The notes beneath the pieces are model-generated. The model did no database searches, was not told where the DNA came from, and saw only the letters and a program-made list of their open reading frames with translations. Positions 34,601-43,175 of a DNA stretch of 64,000 nucleotides are shown one piece after another. This DNA is from Oscillospiraceae bacterium. GTDB lineage: Bacteria; Bacillota; Clostridia; Oscillospirales; Oscillospiraceae. The translations under genes and the position numbers were made by a program. The stretch lies in contig CADBJU010000013.1 of NCBI GenBank assembly GCA_902795045.1, positions 28,170 to 92,169 on the forward strand, given 5' to 3'. Positions within the stretch are counted from its first letter, which is position 1. The number at the start of each line of letters is the position of its first letter.

Positions 34601-35873
34601 TCATATCCTGCCCGCCGATGTCCAGCACGCAGTCCACCTTGGGGTCGAAGAAGGCCGCCGCCGTGCAGTGGGCGATGGTCTCCACCTCTCCCTCGTCGAG
34701 GGCAAAGGCGGATTTTAATAAGCTCTCGCCGTAGCCCGTGGAAGCCGAGCGCACGATCCTCGCGCCCTCGGGCATAGCTTCCCGCAGACCCTCGATGGCG
34801 CTGATGGCGGTTTTGATGGGATTGCCCTGATTGGAGGCGTAGAAGGAGAAGAGAAGCTCCCCCTTAGCGCCGATGAGGGCGAGCTTCGTCGTGGTGGAGC
34901 CCGCGTCGATGCCGAGGAAGCAGTCGCCCCGGTAGGACTTCAGATCGGCTTTTTTCACGACGGCTTTTCCGTGGCGCTCACAGAAGGCGCGGTAGGCGTC
35001 TTCACTTTCAAACAGCGGCGGCAGGCGCTTGAGCTCGAAGGCCATGGACACCCCGGCGTCGAGCTTATCGATCAGTGCGTCCATGTCCACGGCATCGCTG
35101 TCCGCAGCCTCCAGGGCAGCACCCCGGGCGGCAAAGAGGTGGGAGCCGTCGGGATCGACGATGTTCTCATCGCATAAACGCAGCGTGCGGATGAAAGCCT
35201 TCTTGAGCTCCGGCAGAAAGTGAAGCGGCCCGCCCAGAAAGGCCACGCAGCCCCGGATGGGCTTGCCGCAGGCAAGGCCCGAGATGGTCTGATTCACCAC
35301 CGCCTGAAAGATGGAGGCGGCCAGATCGGCGGTAGTGGCCCCCTCGTTGATGAGGGGCTGGATGTCGGACTTGGCAAACACGCCGCACCTTGCGGCGATA
35401 GGGTAGAGCTGTTTGTAATCCCGGGCCGCCTCGTTGAGGCCCGCGGCGTCGGTCTGCAAAAGGGCCGCCATCTGGTCGATAAAGGAGCCGGTGCCGCCCG
35501 CGCACACGCCGTTCATGCGCTCCTCCAGCCCGCCGGTGAAGTAGATGATCTTCGCGTCTTCGCCGCCAAGCTCGATGGCTACATCCGTCTGCGGCGCGGC
35601 CTTCTGCAGAGCGGTCGCCACCGCGACGACCTCCTGCACGAAGGGGATGCCCAGCGCCTTGCCGAGATTGAGAGAGCCGGAGCCGGTGATGCCCGGCGTG
35701 AGCATACAGGGACCGGTGACGGCGCGTGCTTCCTTCAAAAGCGCGGCCAGGGTCTCCTGCGTGTGGGCCATGTGGCGGCGGTATTCCTGATAGACGGGCC
35801 TGTCCTCTTCGTCCAGCACCACAAGCTTGACCGTGGTGGAGCCGATATCGATGCCCGCTTTGTATGTCTTCAT
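31641..35873 (-). CDS. Giant fused 2-hydroxyacyl-CoA dehydratase activase
   Basis: 1410 residues. Two tandem BcrAD/BadF/HgdC ASKHA ATPase domains open the protein (GIDIGSTTVKLVVLDEEDRP near 7 and LGIDAGSTTTKLALIGAKGE near 320). Their cluster-binding loops are GVCAGGTGSFIDQMA and EACSSGCGSFIENFA. They are followed by DUF2229-type and HgdB-like regions (CGRCQNNCLLTVNKF near 605, GGCCRASNYVGF near 1100). HgdC-type activases inject a high-energy electron into 2-hydroxyacyl-CoA dehydratases with ATP. Fused proteins of about 1400 residues are frequent in Clostridia, but their substrate is not established. No HgdAB pair is adjacent. It is divergent from a TetR regulator. ATG 35873 follows AGGGTGAG. 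Confidence 0.85.
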   Translation of the reverse strand: MKTYKAGIDIGSTTVKLVVLDEEDRPVYQEYRRHMAHTQETLAALLKEARAVTGPCMLTPGITGSGSLNLGKALGIPFVQEVVAVATALQKAAPQTDVAIELGGEDAKIIYFTGGLEERMNGVCAGGTGSFIDQMAALLQTDAAGLNEAARDYKQLYPIAARCGVFAKSDIQPLINEGATTADLAASIFQAVVNQTISGLACGKPIRGCVAFLGGPLHFLPELKKAFIRTLRLCDENIVDPDGSHLFAARGAALEAADSDAVDMDALIDKLDAGVSMAFELKRLPPLFESEDAYRAFCERHGKAVVKKADLKSYRGDCFLGIDAGSTTTKLALIGAKGELLFSFYASNQGNPIKTAISAIEGLREAMPEGARIVRSASTGYGESLLKSAFALDEGEVETIAHCTAAAFFDPKVDCVLDIGGQDMKCIKLKSGSVDTVLLNEACSSGCGSFIENFAGSLGYTAETFAGQALYAPNPVDLGTRCTVFMNSNVKQAQKEGATVADISAGLAYSVIKNALYKVIKLTDPKELGRHIVVQGGTFYNKAVLRAFEQIAGVEATCPDIAGIMGAFGAALIARQRYHGQESSMLSLDEIAALTYTTATARCGRCQNNCLLTVNKFPGGRRHVTGNRCERGLGGDGNKDRAPNMVAYKQKRMFDYPPLEGAPRGVIGIPRVLNMYENYPFWATFFKELGFQLELSPFSSRRLYERGMETIPSESECYPAKLSHGHIQWLIDRGIKTIFYPCVFYEHQETGKAQNHFNCPIVVSYAENLKNNVEEIAEHKEHIIRPFIAFTNEKVTADRLVKTCAEEWGIGAKEVRAAVHTAWLAQRQAKADVKAEGARMLREMEEKGGRGIILAGRPYHVDPEINHGIPELIASYGLTVLTEDCLPVDFEPERPLRVTDQWVYHSRLYTAAEFAARREDLELVQLNSFGCGLDAVTTDQVAEILEKSGKLYTVLKIDEVNNLGAARIRIRSLIAAMNLRRDKHIRPETHDAAYHRAVYTKQMQREGWTILAPQMSPIHFNLLQPVFRKYGYHLEILANDNRSAIDTGLRFVNNDACFPSITVVGQVMDAVLSGRYDTSRLAVMMTQTGGCCRASNYVGFIRRALDKANLSHIPVISLNPNGMEKNPGFHFTLPMLLDAAHAIVYGDLFLRCLYRVRPYELEPGSANALHEKWEKLCIRQLTEGYSSYAEVCRGIVKDFDDLPIDEGLLKPRVGIVGEILVKYMPLANNHLVDLLESEGAEVVVPDLMDFMNYCVYSNDYLHEFLGEGWTASASAHIGVDLIRAVRSPALKALQQSRRFEPPVPIDKVAQMAKPFLSIGNQSGEGWFLTGEMVELLTAGTPNIVCIQPFACLPNHVVGKGVIKALRREYPWANIAAVDYDPGASEVNQLNRIKLMLSAAKKALEAQSVPV

Positions 35874-35883
35874 GTTCTCACCC

Positions 35884-35912
35884 TTGTTTTATCCAACAAC
35901 GTGTCGTATAAT
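35884..35912 (+). promoter_or_regulatory. Promoter of the TetR-type gene
   Basis: TTGTTT (35884-35889), 17-bp spacer, TATAAT (35907-35912). The left operator arm overlaps the -10. On the opposite strand TATACT (35928-35923) may serve the activase gene, with a poor -35. Confidence 0.55.
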
Positions 35913-35957
35913 GTCGAAAAGCAGTATACCACAAAGCTTTGAAAGTTTATCCGACAC
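35901..35957. promoter_or_regulatory. Inverted-repeat operator between activase and TetR genes
   Basis: GTGTCGTATAA (35901-35911) faces TTATCCGACAC (35947-35957); 10 of 11 positions pair and the centres are 46 bp apart. One arm overlaps the -10 of the TetR promoter, the other lies at the likely -35 of the activase promoter. Binding by the adjacent TetR protein is inferred. Confidence 0.55.
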
Positions 35958-35993
35958 ATTTTTTCAGTTTGTCGTTAAGAAGGAGTTAAGGGA

Positions 35994-36584
35994 ATGAAGC
36001 ATCAGGAGATGAGGGAAGCGACCTCCCGCGCGATCATGGACGCGTTCTGGAGCCTGTACCGGGATCTGCCCGTCGAAAAGATCACGGTCAAGGCCATCTG
36101 CGAAAAGGCGGGCTGCAACCGCTCGACCTTTTATGAATACTACACCGACAGCTACTCCGTGCTCGAGGCCATCGAGGAGGAGCTTATGGACTATGTGCGC
36201 CGCAAGCTGACCGAGGAGCTGCCCGCCTCCCTTGCCAGGAGCTTCCCGGAGATCCGCCTGGACGCCGAGACCCTGGCGCCGCTTTCGGACATGTACAGCA
36301 AAAGAGGGGAGTATTTCAGCATCCTCACCGGCGTGAAGGGCGACCCGTATTTTCAGTACAAGTACAAGCAGACGGTCAAGGAGCTGCTGACGGAGATGCT
36401 GGACGATCCGGCCAAAAAGTTCGACCTTTCGGCGAGCATCGTGGCGGAGTTTACGGCCTCGGCCCTGATCGGGGCCTTCAACTGCTGGTATCCCCACCGG
36501 GAGGAGTACCCGGCGGAGAAGTACTCAATGCTGCTGGTGAGCCTGCTGACAAACGGGGTTTTGCCCGCAATACACAGGCTGTAA
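35994..36584 (+). CDS. TetR/AcrR family transcriptional regulator
   Basis: 196 residues with the N-terminal TetR helix-turn-helix (ITVKAICEKAGCNRSTFYEYYTD, about 25-47) and a helical C-terminal ligand domain ending in the TetR_C-like SIVAEFTASALIGAFNCWY. It is probably the regulator of the divergent dehydratase activase, and of itself, through the inverted repeat. AAGGAG precedes ATG 35994. A terminator follows. Confidence 0.9.
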   Translation: MKHQEMREATSRAIMDAFWSLYRDLPVEKITVKAICEKAGCNRSTFYEYYTDSYSVLEAIEEELMDYVRRKLTEELPASLARSFPEIRLDAETLAPLSDMYSKRGEYFSILTGVKGDPYFQYKYKQTVKELLTEMLDDPAKKFDLSASIVAEFTASALIGAFNCWYPHREEYPAEKYSMLLVSLLTNGVLPAIHRL

Positions 36585-36586
36585 GG

Positions 36587-36630
36587 AAAGTACGGCGACT
36601 GCACGCTTCTGAGCAGCCGCCGTACTTTTT
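36587..36630 (+). terminator. Terminator of the TetR-type gene
   Basis: AAAGTACGGCG (36587-36597) and CGCCGTACTTT (36618-36628) with a 20-nt loop, followed by further T residues. The same GTACGGCG core appears in the hairpin inside the 31391-31643 element. Confidence 0.75.
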
Positions 36631-36649
36631 CACTTATTCCACTCCGATT

Positions 36650-37217
36650 TTGTCCTTCAAAACTACCTTGAGTTCTTTTGTCATCGGCAGGTTATAGAGG
36701 ATGACGCGCTGGGCCTCGGGATCGTCGGGCACACGCTCAGGCCGATACCCATGAAGCGCGAGCCGTCGCTCCTGCTGCTGCCGGAGAGGGGAAGGCTGCC
36801 GTCGAACAGGCGCGGAAGCAGTTCCTTCGGGATGCCCCTGCCGTCGTCGCGCACCGAGACGGTCATAAAGCCATCCCCGGCGGTGGCCTCGATCCGAATC
36901 TGGGTGACGGACCCACCGTGGGTGACGGCGTTGTCCATCAGGTTCATCAGCACCTGCTCGATGATAACGCTGACAATGGCGGCCAGCAGTCCGTAAAAAT
37001 ACCCGTCGGTGGACAGCGACACAATGAGCACCGCCAGCACAAAGATCATCGGCACATGCACGTCGGAGCTCGTGATGTGCTGCAAAAGCGCGCAGATCAG
37101 GGAAGCCGCGCCGAGGGTCAGCACGAAGATCAGCCAGCCCTTCGGGTACGAGCGCAGGTAAAGCTTCCGCTCCCGTTTCCGGCGATAAGGAAATTGAATC
37201 ATATTTTTCACCAACAT
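36650..37217 (-). pseudogene. KdpD-like sensor kinase remnant, internally deleted and frameshifted
   Basis: The frame from about 37217 (or ATG 37202) encodes a DUF4118-type membrane region (LTLGAASLICALLQHITSSD, VPMIFVLAVLIVSLSTDGYF) that jumps straight from GLLAAIVSVI to the HATPase N-box EQVLMNLMDNAVTHGG. All of the sensor and HisKA/phospho-His region is lost. The ATPase part keeps DDGRGIPKELLPRLFDG and FMGIGLSVC, then runs into an unrelated end (PTIPRPSASSS) that stops at 36681. Another frame continues to about 36640 (QRVILYNLPMTKELKVVLKD). No kinase activity is expected. No kdpE or kdpABC is nearby. Confidence 0.8.
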
Positions 37218-37312
37218 TAATTATAACACAAGCATGTGTTAAGCGGGCGTTAAAAATCCCTCTTCCCGCGCGGTGCAGGATTTGATATAATAAACTGTCT
37301 TCAAAAAAAGAC

Positions 37313-37341
37313 TTTACTTTAATCAGATAACGTGCTAATAT
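37313..37341 (+). promoter_or_regulatory. Probable promoter of the his operon
   Basis: TTTACT (37313-37318), 17-bp spacer, TAATAT (37336-37341), 36 bp before hisZ, with CCGGAGG as ribosome site. I see no T-box or leader peptide with histidine codons in the 160-bp gap. Confidence 0.55.
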
Positions 37342-37377
37342 GCTAAAGCAACCAGACAGATATTTCCGGAGGCATCC

Positions 37378-38307
37378 ATGACCATTGATACCGCTGTCCT
37401 CACCAATGAGGAGAAGATCAGCTTTGCCCTCCGCTCGCTCTATCACCGGCGCGGCTACGCGCCGTACCGCATGAGCAGGTTCGAGGAATATGAGCTCTAT
37501 ATGAAAAACAAGGACTTTCTGCGCTCACCCCAGGTCATCAGCTTCACCGATACAAACGGCAAGCTCATGGCCTTGAAGCCCGATGTGACGCTGTCCATCG
37601 TGCGCGCCTGGCGGCCCGCGGCGGACGAGGCGCAGAAGTTCTATTATGACGAGAACGTCTACCGCGTGTCCGAGAGCTCCGGGGCCTTCCGGGAGATCCG
37701 GCAGACCGGCGTGGAGTGCCTGGGCGTGCGGGACGATCCCGGCACCGCCGAGGTGCTGGGACTTGCGCTGGATAGTCTGAAGCTCATCTCACCGGATTAT
37801 CAGCTCTGCGTGTCGCTGCTCGGCGTCGTGGAGGATGTATTGGATCTGGCGCAGCTTCACGGCGACGCGCGGCGGGACGCGCTCCGCTGCATGGGCGAGA
37901 AGAACGTGCACGAGCTGAGGGCCGTCCTCGATCTCGCAGGGGTGAAGCAACCGGACGCGGAGCGCATCGCCCGTCTCACGCTCTGCACCGCCGCGCCGTC
38001 GGAGGCATCGGACGCACTTGGAGCCATCGGCTGCCCGGAGGCAGCGCCGGAGGAGGCAAAGCGTTTTGCGGCGGCACTTCCCCCCGAGGCACAGGGGCAT
38101 GTGAGCCTCGATTTCTCCATCCTCGGCGACATGCGATATTATAATTCCCTGGCCTTTCAGGGCTATGTACGCGGCGTACCGTCGAGCGTGCTGTCCGGCG
38201 GCGTGTATGACCGCCTCCTGCGCCGCATGGGCAAGCCAGGCCGCGCCATCGGCTTTGCCTGCTATCTCGACAAACTGGAACGACTGGAGGTGGGCGCCCA
38301 TGCTTAA
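37378..38307 (+). CDS. hisZ: ATP phosphoribosyltransferase regulatory subunit HisZ
   Basis: 309 residues of the class II histidyl-tRNA-synthetase-like fold: YRMSRFEEYELYMKN, MALKPDVTLSIVR near 62-74, YDENVYRVS, and the closing SSVLSGGVYDRLLRRMG with AIGFACYLDKLERLE. HisZ does not charge tRNA; it partners the short HisG to give an active, feedback-regulated enzyme. It is shorter than the common form of about 390 residues, lacking C-terminal sequence, but the core motifs are kept. First gene of the operon; overlaps hisG by 8 bp. Confidence 0.92.
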   Translation: MTIDTAVLTNEEKISFALRSLYHRRGYAPYRMSRFEEYELYMKNKDFLRSPQVISFTDTNGKLMALKPDVTLSIVRAWRPAADEAQKFYYDENVYRVSESSGAFREIRQTGVECLGVRDDPGTAEVLGLALDSLKLISPDYQLCVSLLGVVEDVLDLAQLHGDARRDALRCMGEKNVHELRAVLDLAGVKQPDAERIARLTLCTAAPSEASDALGAIGCPEAAPEEAKRFAAALPPEAQGHVSLDFSILGDMRYYNSLAFQGYVRGVPSSVLSGGVYDRLLRRMGKPGRAIGFACYLDKLERLEVGAHA

Positions 38308-38923
38308 TATCGCGCTTCCCAAAGGGCGGCTCGGCGAGAAGGTCTATGGCATGTTTGAGCGGGCGGGCTTTGAGTGCCCGTCGATCCGGGAGGAAAACCG
38401 CAAGCTCTTTTTTGAAAACGAGGCCCTCGGCATCCGCTACTTCTGGGTCAAGCCTTCGGATGTGGCGATCTATGTCGCGCGGGGCGCGGCGGACATCGGC
38501 GTCGCGGGCAAGGACATCCTGCTTGAGTACCGGCCCGACGTTTACGAGCTTCTGGACCTGCATGTCGGCAAATGCCGCATGTGCGTGGCCGGGCCGAAGG
38601 ACTTTCGGGACGACCCCGCGCGGACGCTGCGCGTGGCGACCAAGTTTTCCCACATCGCCACCGATTACTATACATCCATCGGCCGGGACATCGACGTGAT
38701 CGGCCTCAACGGCTCCATCGAGCTTGCGCCCATCCTGGGCCTGTCCGACGTGACCGTGGACATCGTGGAGACCGGCACCACCCTCAGGGAAAACAATCTT
38801 GCCGTGCTGGAGACCATCGTCCCCATCAGCGCGCGGCTCATTGCCAACAAGGCAAGCTTCGTATTTTACAAAGCCCGGATCGAGGAGCTGACCCGGGCGC
38901 TGGCGAAGGAGGCAACAGCATGA
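38300..38923 (+). CDS. hisG: ATP phosphoribosyltransferase catalytic subunit, short form
   Basis: 207 residues, the HisZ-dependent short HisG. It begins MLNIALPKGRLGEK and carries the PRPP-binding loop DIVETGTTLRENNLAVLE near 155-172. It condenses ATP with PRPP, the first committed step of histidine synthesis. It lacks the C-terminal histidine-binding domain of long HisG, which explains hisZ beside it. ATG 38300 has GGAGG upstream; the longer frame upstream is not used. The stop overlaps hisD (ATGA). Confidence 0.95.
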   Translation: MLNIALPKGRLGEKVYGMFERAGFECPSIREENRKLFFENEALGIRYFWVKPSDVAIYVARGAADIGVAGKDILLEYRPDVYELLDLHVGKCRMCVAGPKDFRDDPARTLRVATKFSHIATDYYTSIGRDIDVIGLNGSIELAPILGLSDVTVDIVETGTTLRENNLAVLETIVPISARLIANKASFVFYKARIEELTRALAKEATA

Positions 38924-40200
38924 TCCGTATTTATCAGGACGGTGAGCTCCGGGATGAGGAGCTTTTAAAAAGAAACGCGCCGAAGGTGGACGTGTCCGGC
39001 GTTGTCGCAGGCATACTCAAAGACGTGCGGGAAAACGGCGACAGGGCGGTTTTGAAGTACACCGAGAAGTTTGACGGCGCAAGGCTCGATACCATGCTGG
39101 CATCGGAGGCGGAGATCGCGGAGGCCATGGCTCAAACCGAGCCGGAGTTTCTCGACACCCTGCGCCTTGCCGAGCGCAATATCCGCGAGTACCACGAAAA
39201 GCAGCTCAGGCAGAGCTATTCCTTCACCCGCCCGGGCGGCGTGGTGATGGGCCAGAAGCTGCTGCCCATCGAGAAGGCGGGGCTCTATGTCCCCGGCGGC
39301 ACGGCGCCCTACCCCTCCACGGTGATGATGGACGCGGTGCCCGCCAAGATCGCGGGCTGCAGGGAGATCATCATGTGCACCCCCTGCGGGCGCGACGGCA
39401 AGGTGAACGCGGCCATCCTCGCGGCGGCGCGGATCGCGGGGGTCACGAGGATCTATAAGGTCGGCGGCGCCCAGGCTGTGGCCGCCATGGCCTATGGGAC
39501 CGAGTCCATCCCGCGGGTCGACAAGATCGTCGGCCCCGGCAACGCCTATGTCGCCGAGGCCAAGCGCCAGGTCTACGGGCAGGTGGCCATCGACACCATC
39601 GCCGGGCCCAGCGAGGTGCTCGTGCTGGCGGACGAGACCGCAAAGCCCACCCATGTGGCGGCGGACATGCTGGCCCAGGCCGAGCACGATATCCTGAGCT
39701 GCTGCGTGCTGGTGACGGACAGCGAGAGGCTTGCGTATGCGGTGCAGGCCGAGATCGAAAGCCAGTTATCAAAACTCCCGCGGGAGAGCATTGCCCGGCC
39801 CTCGATTGAGGATAACGGGAAAATCATCATCGCCGCGAACCTGCGGCGCGGCATGGAGATCGCCAACGCCGTCGCCCCGGAGCATCTGGAAATCTTTGTG
39901 GACAACCCCTTTGACTACCTGGACGACGTGAAAAACGCGGGCTCGGTCTTCCTTGGCAAGAACTGCCCGGAGCCGCTGGGGGACTATCTCGGCGGCACGA
40001 ACCACACCCTGCCCACCACCGGTACCGCACGCTTCGGCAGCCCTCTCGGCGTGGACGATTTTGTCAAGAAGATCCAGTATACCTATTACCCGGCGGAGGC
40101 CTTCAAAAAACTCGCGCCGGAGATCGCGCGCTTTGCGTACAAGGAGGGCCTGGACGGTCACGCGCGCAGCGCCCTGATTCGATTGGAGGAAGACACATGA
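38920..40200 (+). CDS. hisD: Histidinol dehydrogenase
   Basis: 426 residues. Family marks include GGTAPYPSTVMMDAVPAKIAG near 126-146, KVGGAQAVAAMAYGT, KIVGPGNAYVAEAKRQVYG, IAGPSEVLVLAD near 228-239 and LGGTNHTLPTTGTARF near 365. It oxidises L-histidinol to L-histidine in two NAD+-dependent steps with a zinc ion. ATGA overlaps join it to hisG before and hisC after. Confidence 0.95.
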   Translation: MIRIYQDGELRDEELLKRNAPKVDVSGVVAGILKDVRENGDRAVLKYTEKFDGARLDTMLASEAEIAEAMAQTEPEFLDTLRLAERNIREYHEKQLRQSYSFTRPGGVVMGQKLLPIEKAGLYVPGGTAPYPSTVMMDAVPAKIAGCREIIMCTPCGRDGKVNAAILAAARIAGVTRIYKVGGAQAVAAMAYGTESIPRVDKIVGPGNAYVAEAKRQVYGQVAIDTIAGPSEVLVLADETAKPTHVAADMLAQAEHDILSCCVLVTDSERLAYAVQAEIESQLSKLPRESIARPSIEDNGKIIIAANLRRGMEIANAVAPEHLEIFVDNPFDYLDDVKNAGSVFLGKNCPEPLGDYLGGTNHTLPTTGTARFGSPLGVDDFVKKIQYTYYPAEAFKKLAPEIARFAYKEGLDGHARSALIRLEEDT

Positions 40201-41261
40201 GCCGCTTTTTCAGCTACAAATACAAGGACCTCGTCCCCTACACCCCCGGCGAGCAGCCGAAGGTGCTGAACGTCACAAAGCTCAATACCAACGAATGCCC
40301 CTTCCCGCCGTCGGAAAAGGCCATGGCCTTCGCGCGGGAGCACCTGCGGCCCCTGAACCTGTATCCGGAGATCCGGTGCATCGACCTGCGCTCCCGGCTT
40401 GCGGAGCTGCACGGCATTGACGTTGACAGCATCATCCTCGGCAACGGCTCGGACGAGCTTCTGAACTTCTCCTTTATGGCCTTCTGCGACGACAGAAAGC
40501 AGGCCGCTTTCCCCAGCATCAGCTATGGCTTTTACCCCGTCTACGCGGACCTGAACCACGTCCCCTATACAACCATCCCCCTGCGGGCGGACTTCACCAT
40601 CGCGCCGGAGGATTACTTTGATCTGCACCGCACCATCTTCATCGCAAACCCCAACGCCCCCACCGGTCTTGCCCTGACGCGCTCTCAGGTGGAGGAGATC
40701 GTAAAGCACAATCCCGACAGCGTGGTGGTCATCGACGAGGCCTATGTGGACTTCGGCGGCGAGACCTGCATCCCGCTGATCAAGGACTACGATAACCTTC
40801 TCGTGGTGCAGACCTTCTCCAAGTCGCGCTCCATGGCGGGCGCGCGCCTGGGCTTTGCCGCGGGCAGCAAAGCCCTCATTGCCGACCTCAACGCCATCAA
40901 GTATTCCATCAACCCCTATAACGTAAACTCCATGACCCTGGCTGTCGGCCTCGGCGTGCTGCTTGACGAGGAGACCACAAAAGCAAACTGCCGTACCATC
41001 ATGGCAAACCGCGCCTACACCACAGCAGAGCTTCAAAAGCTGGGCTTTGAGGTGTTGCCCTCTTCTTCAAACTTCATCTTTGCCAGATCTGAACAGATCG
41101 GAGGCAAAGAGCTGTACTTAAAGCTCAAGGAGCGCGGCGTGCTGATCCGCCACTTCGCCCAGCCGGGCATCGAGGAATGGAGCCGCATCACCATCGGCAC
41201 GAAGGAACAGATGGACATTTTCCTCAAAAATGTCCGGGAGATTCTGGAGGAACGCACATGA
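40197..41261 (+). CDS. hisC: Histidinol-phosphate aminotransferase
   Basis: 354 residues, a fold-type I PLP enzyme. It shows [14 protein letters not shown] near 25-38, [19 protein letters not shown] near 154-172 and [10 protein letters not shown]. The PLP lysine lies in [18 protein letters not shown] near 210-227. It transaminates imidazole-acetol phosphate with glutamate. It overlaps hisD and hisB by ATGA. Confidence 0.94.
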   Translation: MSRFFSYKYKDLVPYTPGEQPKVLNVTKLNTNECPFPPSEKAMAFAREHLRPLNLYPEIRCIDLRSRLAELHGIDVDSIILGNGSDELLNFSFMAFCDDRKQAAFPSISYGFYPVYADLNHVPYTTIPLRADFTIAPEDYFDLHRTIFIANPNAPTGLALTRSQVEEIVKHNPDSVVVIDEAYVDFGGETCIPLIKDYDNLLVVQTFSKSRSMAGARLGFAAGSKALIADLNAIKYSINPYNVNSMTLAVGLGVLLDEETTKANCRTIMANRAYTTAELQKLGFEVLPSSSNFIFARSEQIGGKELYLKLKERGVLIRHFAQPGIEEWSRITIGTKEQMDIFLKNVREILEERT

Positions 41262-41848
41262 GAAGCGCCGCAATCAGCCGCAAAACCGCCGAGACCGACA
41301 TTTCCCTCACCCTGGACCTGGACGGGACAGGGGAGAGCAGCATTGACTCCGGCGTCGGCTTTCTCGACCACATGCTCACGCTCTTTGCCCGCCACGGGCG
41401 CTTTGACCTGACGCTCAAATGCGTGGGCGACACCAATGTGGACGACCATCACAGCACGGAGGACATCGGCATCTGCCTGGGCCGCGCGGTGAAGGAGGCC
41501 CTGGGCGACAAGCGCGGCATCGTCCGCTACGGCGACACGACGCTCCCCATGGACGAGGCCCTGATCCTGACGGCGGTAGACGTGTCGGGACGGAGCTTTC
41601 TGTGCTTTGACCTGCCCATTCCCACAGAGAAGGTCGGCAGCTTCGACACCGAGCTTGTGGAGGAGTTTTTCACCGCCTTCTGCATGAATGCGGGCATCAC
41701 CCTGCACATCAGGGAGCTTGCCGGGAAGAACAGCCACCACATCATCGAGGGCTGCTTCAAATCCTTCGCTCGCTCTCTGCGCAAGGCCGTCGCCATCGAC
41801 CCCGCCTGCTTAGGTGAGCTGCCCTCCACCAAGGGGGTTTTGGGATGA
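41258..41848 (+). CDS. hisB: Imidazoleglycerol-phosphate dehydratase
   Basis: 196 residues, the monofunctional form with no phosphatase domain. The manganese-binding histidine motifs are [25 protein letters not shown] and the late [18 protein letters not shown]. It makes imidazole-acetol phosphate. Histidinol-phosphate phosphatase must therefore come from another gene, and none is in this window. It overlaps hisC and hisH by ATGA. Confidence 0.95.
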   Translation: MRSAAISRKTAETDISLTLDLDGTGESSIDSGVGFLDHMLTLFARHGRFDLTLKCVGDTNVDDHHSTEDIGICLGRAVKEALGDKRGIVRYGDTTLPMDEALILTAVDVSGRSFLCFDLPIPTEKVGSFDTELVEEFFTAFCMNAGITLHIRELAGKNSHHIIEGCFKSFARSLRKAVAIDPACLGELPSTKGVLG

Positions 41849-42468
41849 TCGCCATTGTGGACTACGGCGTGGGGAACCTGTTTTCGCTCAAAAGCTCCCT
41901 CGCCGCCATCGGGGCGGAGGCCGTCGTCACCGGGGACGCGGACGTGCTCAGAAAAGCGGACAAGATCCTGCTGCCCGGCGTGGGCGCCTTCGGGGACGCC
42001 GCCGACAAGCTGCGGGCAACGGGGCTGGACGCGGTGATTATCGACGAGGCCAGAAACGGCAAGCCTCTCATGGGCATCTGCCTCGGTATGCAGCTTCTGT
42101 TCGACCGGGGCTTTGAGTATGGCGAGCACGCGGGCCTCGGCCTCATCCCCGGCGAGGTGCGGCCCATCGCCGAGGTGATCCCGGCGGACTACAAGATCCC
42201 GCACATCGGCTGGAACGCCCTGTGCTTTACCGAAAACAAAAGCCCCCTCTTCCGTTACATCAAGGAGGGGGACTGCGTGTATTTCGTGCACTCGTTCTAT
42301 GCGGCGAACTGCGCTGACAGCGTCATTGCCAATGCCGAGTACGGCGCCCTGCTCACCGCCGCTGTGCAGCGCTTAAATGTCTGCGGCTGCCAGTTCCACC
42401 CGGAAAAGAGCGGCAGGGTGGGGCTGAACATCCTGCGGGCGTTTTGCGAGGAGGAAACCATATGCTGA
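41845..42468 (+). CDS. hisH: Imidazole glycerol phosphate synthase, glutaminase subunit
   Basis: 207 residues, class I glutamine amidotransferase. It begins [19 protein letters not shown], with the nucleophile Cys in [11 protein letters not shown] near 75-85 and the His/Glu pair in CQFHPEKSG near 183. It releases ammonia to HisF. It overlaps hisB by 4 bp and hisA by 7 bp. Confidence 0.95.
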   Translation: MIAIVDYGVGNLFSLKSSLAAIGAEAVVTGDADVLRKADKILLPGVGAFGDAADKLRATGLDAVIIDEARNGKPLMGICLGMQLLFDRGFEYGEHAGLGLIPGEVRPIAEVIPADYKIPHIGWNALCFTENKSPLFRYIKEGDCVYFVHSFYAANCADSVIANAEYGALLTAAVQRLNVCGCQFHPEKSGRVGLNILRAFCEEETIC

Positions 42469-43175
42469 TCTTTCCCGCGATAGATCTATACGACGGCAAG
42501 GCCGTGCGCCTGTACAAGGGCGACTATACGCAGATGACGGTCTACAGCGAAAACCCGCCGGAAATCGCCGAGGCGTTTTATAAAACCGGTGCCGGGTGTC
42601 TGCACCTCGTCGACCTCGAGGGCGCGAAAACCGGGGAGACCCCGAACCTGGAAACCATCAAACGTATCCGCGAAGCCGCACCGCTCTTTGTTGAGGTCGG
42701 CGGCGGCGTGCGCAGCATGGAAGTGGTGGAGCGCTACTTAAACGCCGGCATCGACCGCGTGATCCTCGGCACCGCCGCCGTCACCGATCCCGCCTTCCTG
42801 CGCGAGGCGGTGGAGACGTACAAAGAGAGAATCGCCGTGGGCGTAGATATCAAGGACGGCAGGGTCGCCATCCGCGGCTGGACGGAGAAGTCGGCGCTGG
42901 ACGCCTTCGACTTTTGCCGGGAGCTGCAAAATATAGGCGTGCAGACGGTGATCTGCACCGATATTTCAAAAGACGGGGCCATGCAGGGCACCAACCGGGC
43001 GCTGTACGGCAAGCTCTCCAAAGCGTTCAGCCTGAACATCGTCGCTTCCGGCGGCGTGTCCACGCTGGACGATGTCAAGGCCTTGCGGGCGCTGAACCTC
43101 TATGGAGCCATCATCGGCAAGGCGTACTACACCGGGGCGATCAACCTCAGGGAAGCATTGGAGGCGGCGAAATGA
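42462..43175 (+). CDS. hisA: ProFAR isomerase HisA
   Basis: 237 residues, a (beta/alpha)8 barrel. The acid/base Asp is in FPAIDLYDGKAVRLYKGDY at the N-terminus, the phosphate loop in EVGGGVRSMEVVERYL near 73-88, and the second Asp lies in CTDISKDGAMQGTN. The late phosphate site is ASGGVSTLDDVKAL. It isomerises ProFAR to PRFAR. ATG 42462 follows GAGGAGGAAACC and replaces a longer upstream frame. Confidence 0.95.
   Translation: MLIFPAIDLYDGKAVRLYKGDYTQMTVYSENPPEIAEAFYKTGAGCLHLVDLEGAKTGETPNLETIKRIREAAPLFVEVGGGVRSMEVVERYLNAGIDRVILGTAAVTDPAFLREAVETYKERIAVGVDIKDGRVAIRGWTEKSALDAFDFCRELQNIGVQTVICTDISKDGAMQGTNRALYGKLSKAFSLNIVASGGVSTLDDVKALRALNLYGAIIGKAYYTGAINLREALEAAK

Noticed and set aside
32538-34718. 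726-codon open frame antisense to the dehydratase activase
   Set aside because: Shadow frame of a well-supported gene; no recognisable motif or start signal.
37218-37377. Histidine T-box or attenuator before hisZ
   Set aside because: No T-box sequence, terminator hairpin or histidine-rich leader peptide could be found.
37230-37446. Upstream part of a minus-strand frame through the start of hisZ
   Set aside because: Antisense to hisZ and its promoter; no family features. Only the part below 37217 is kinase-like.
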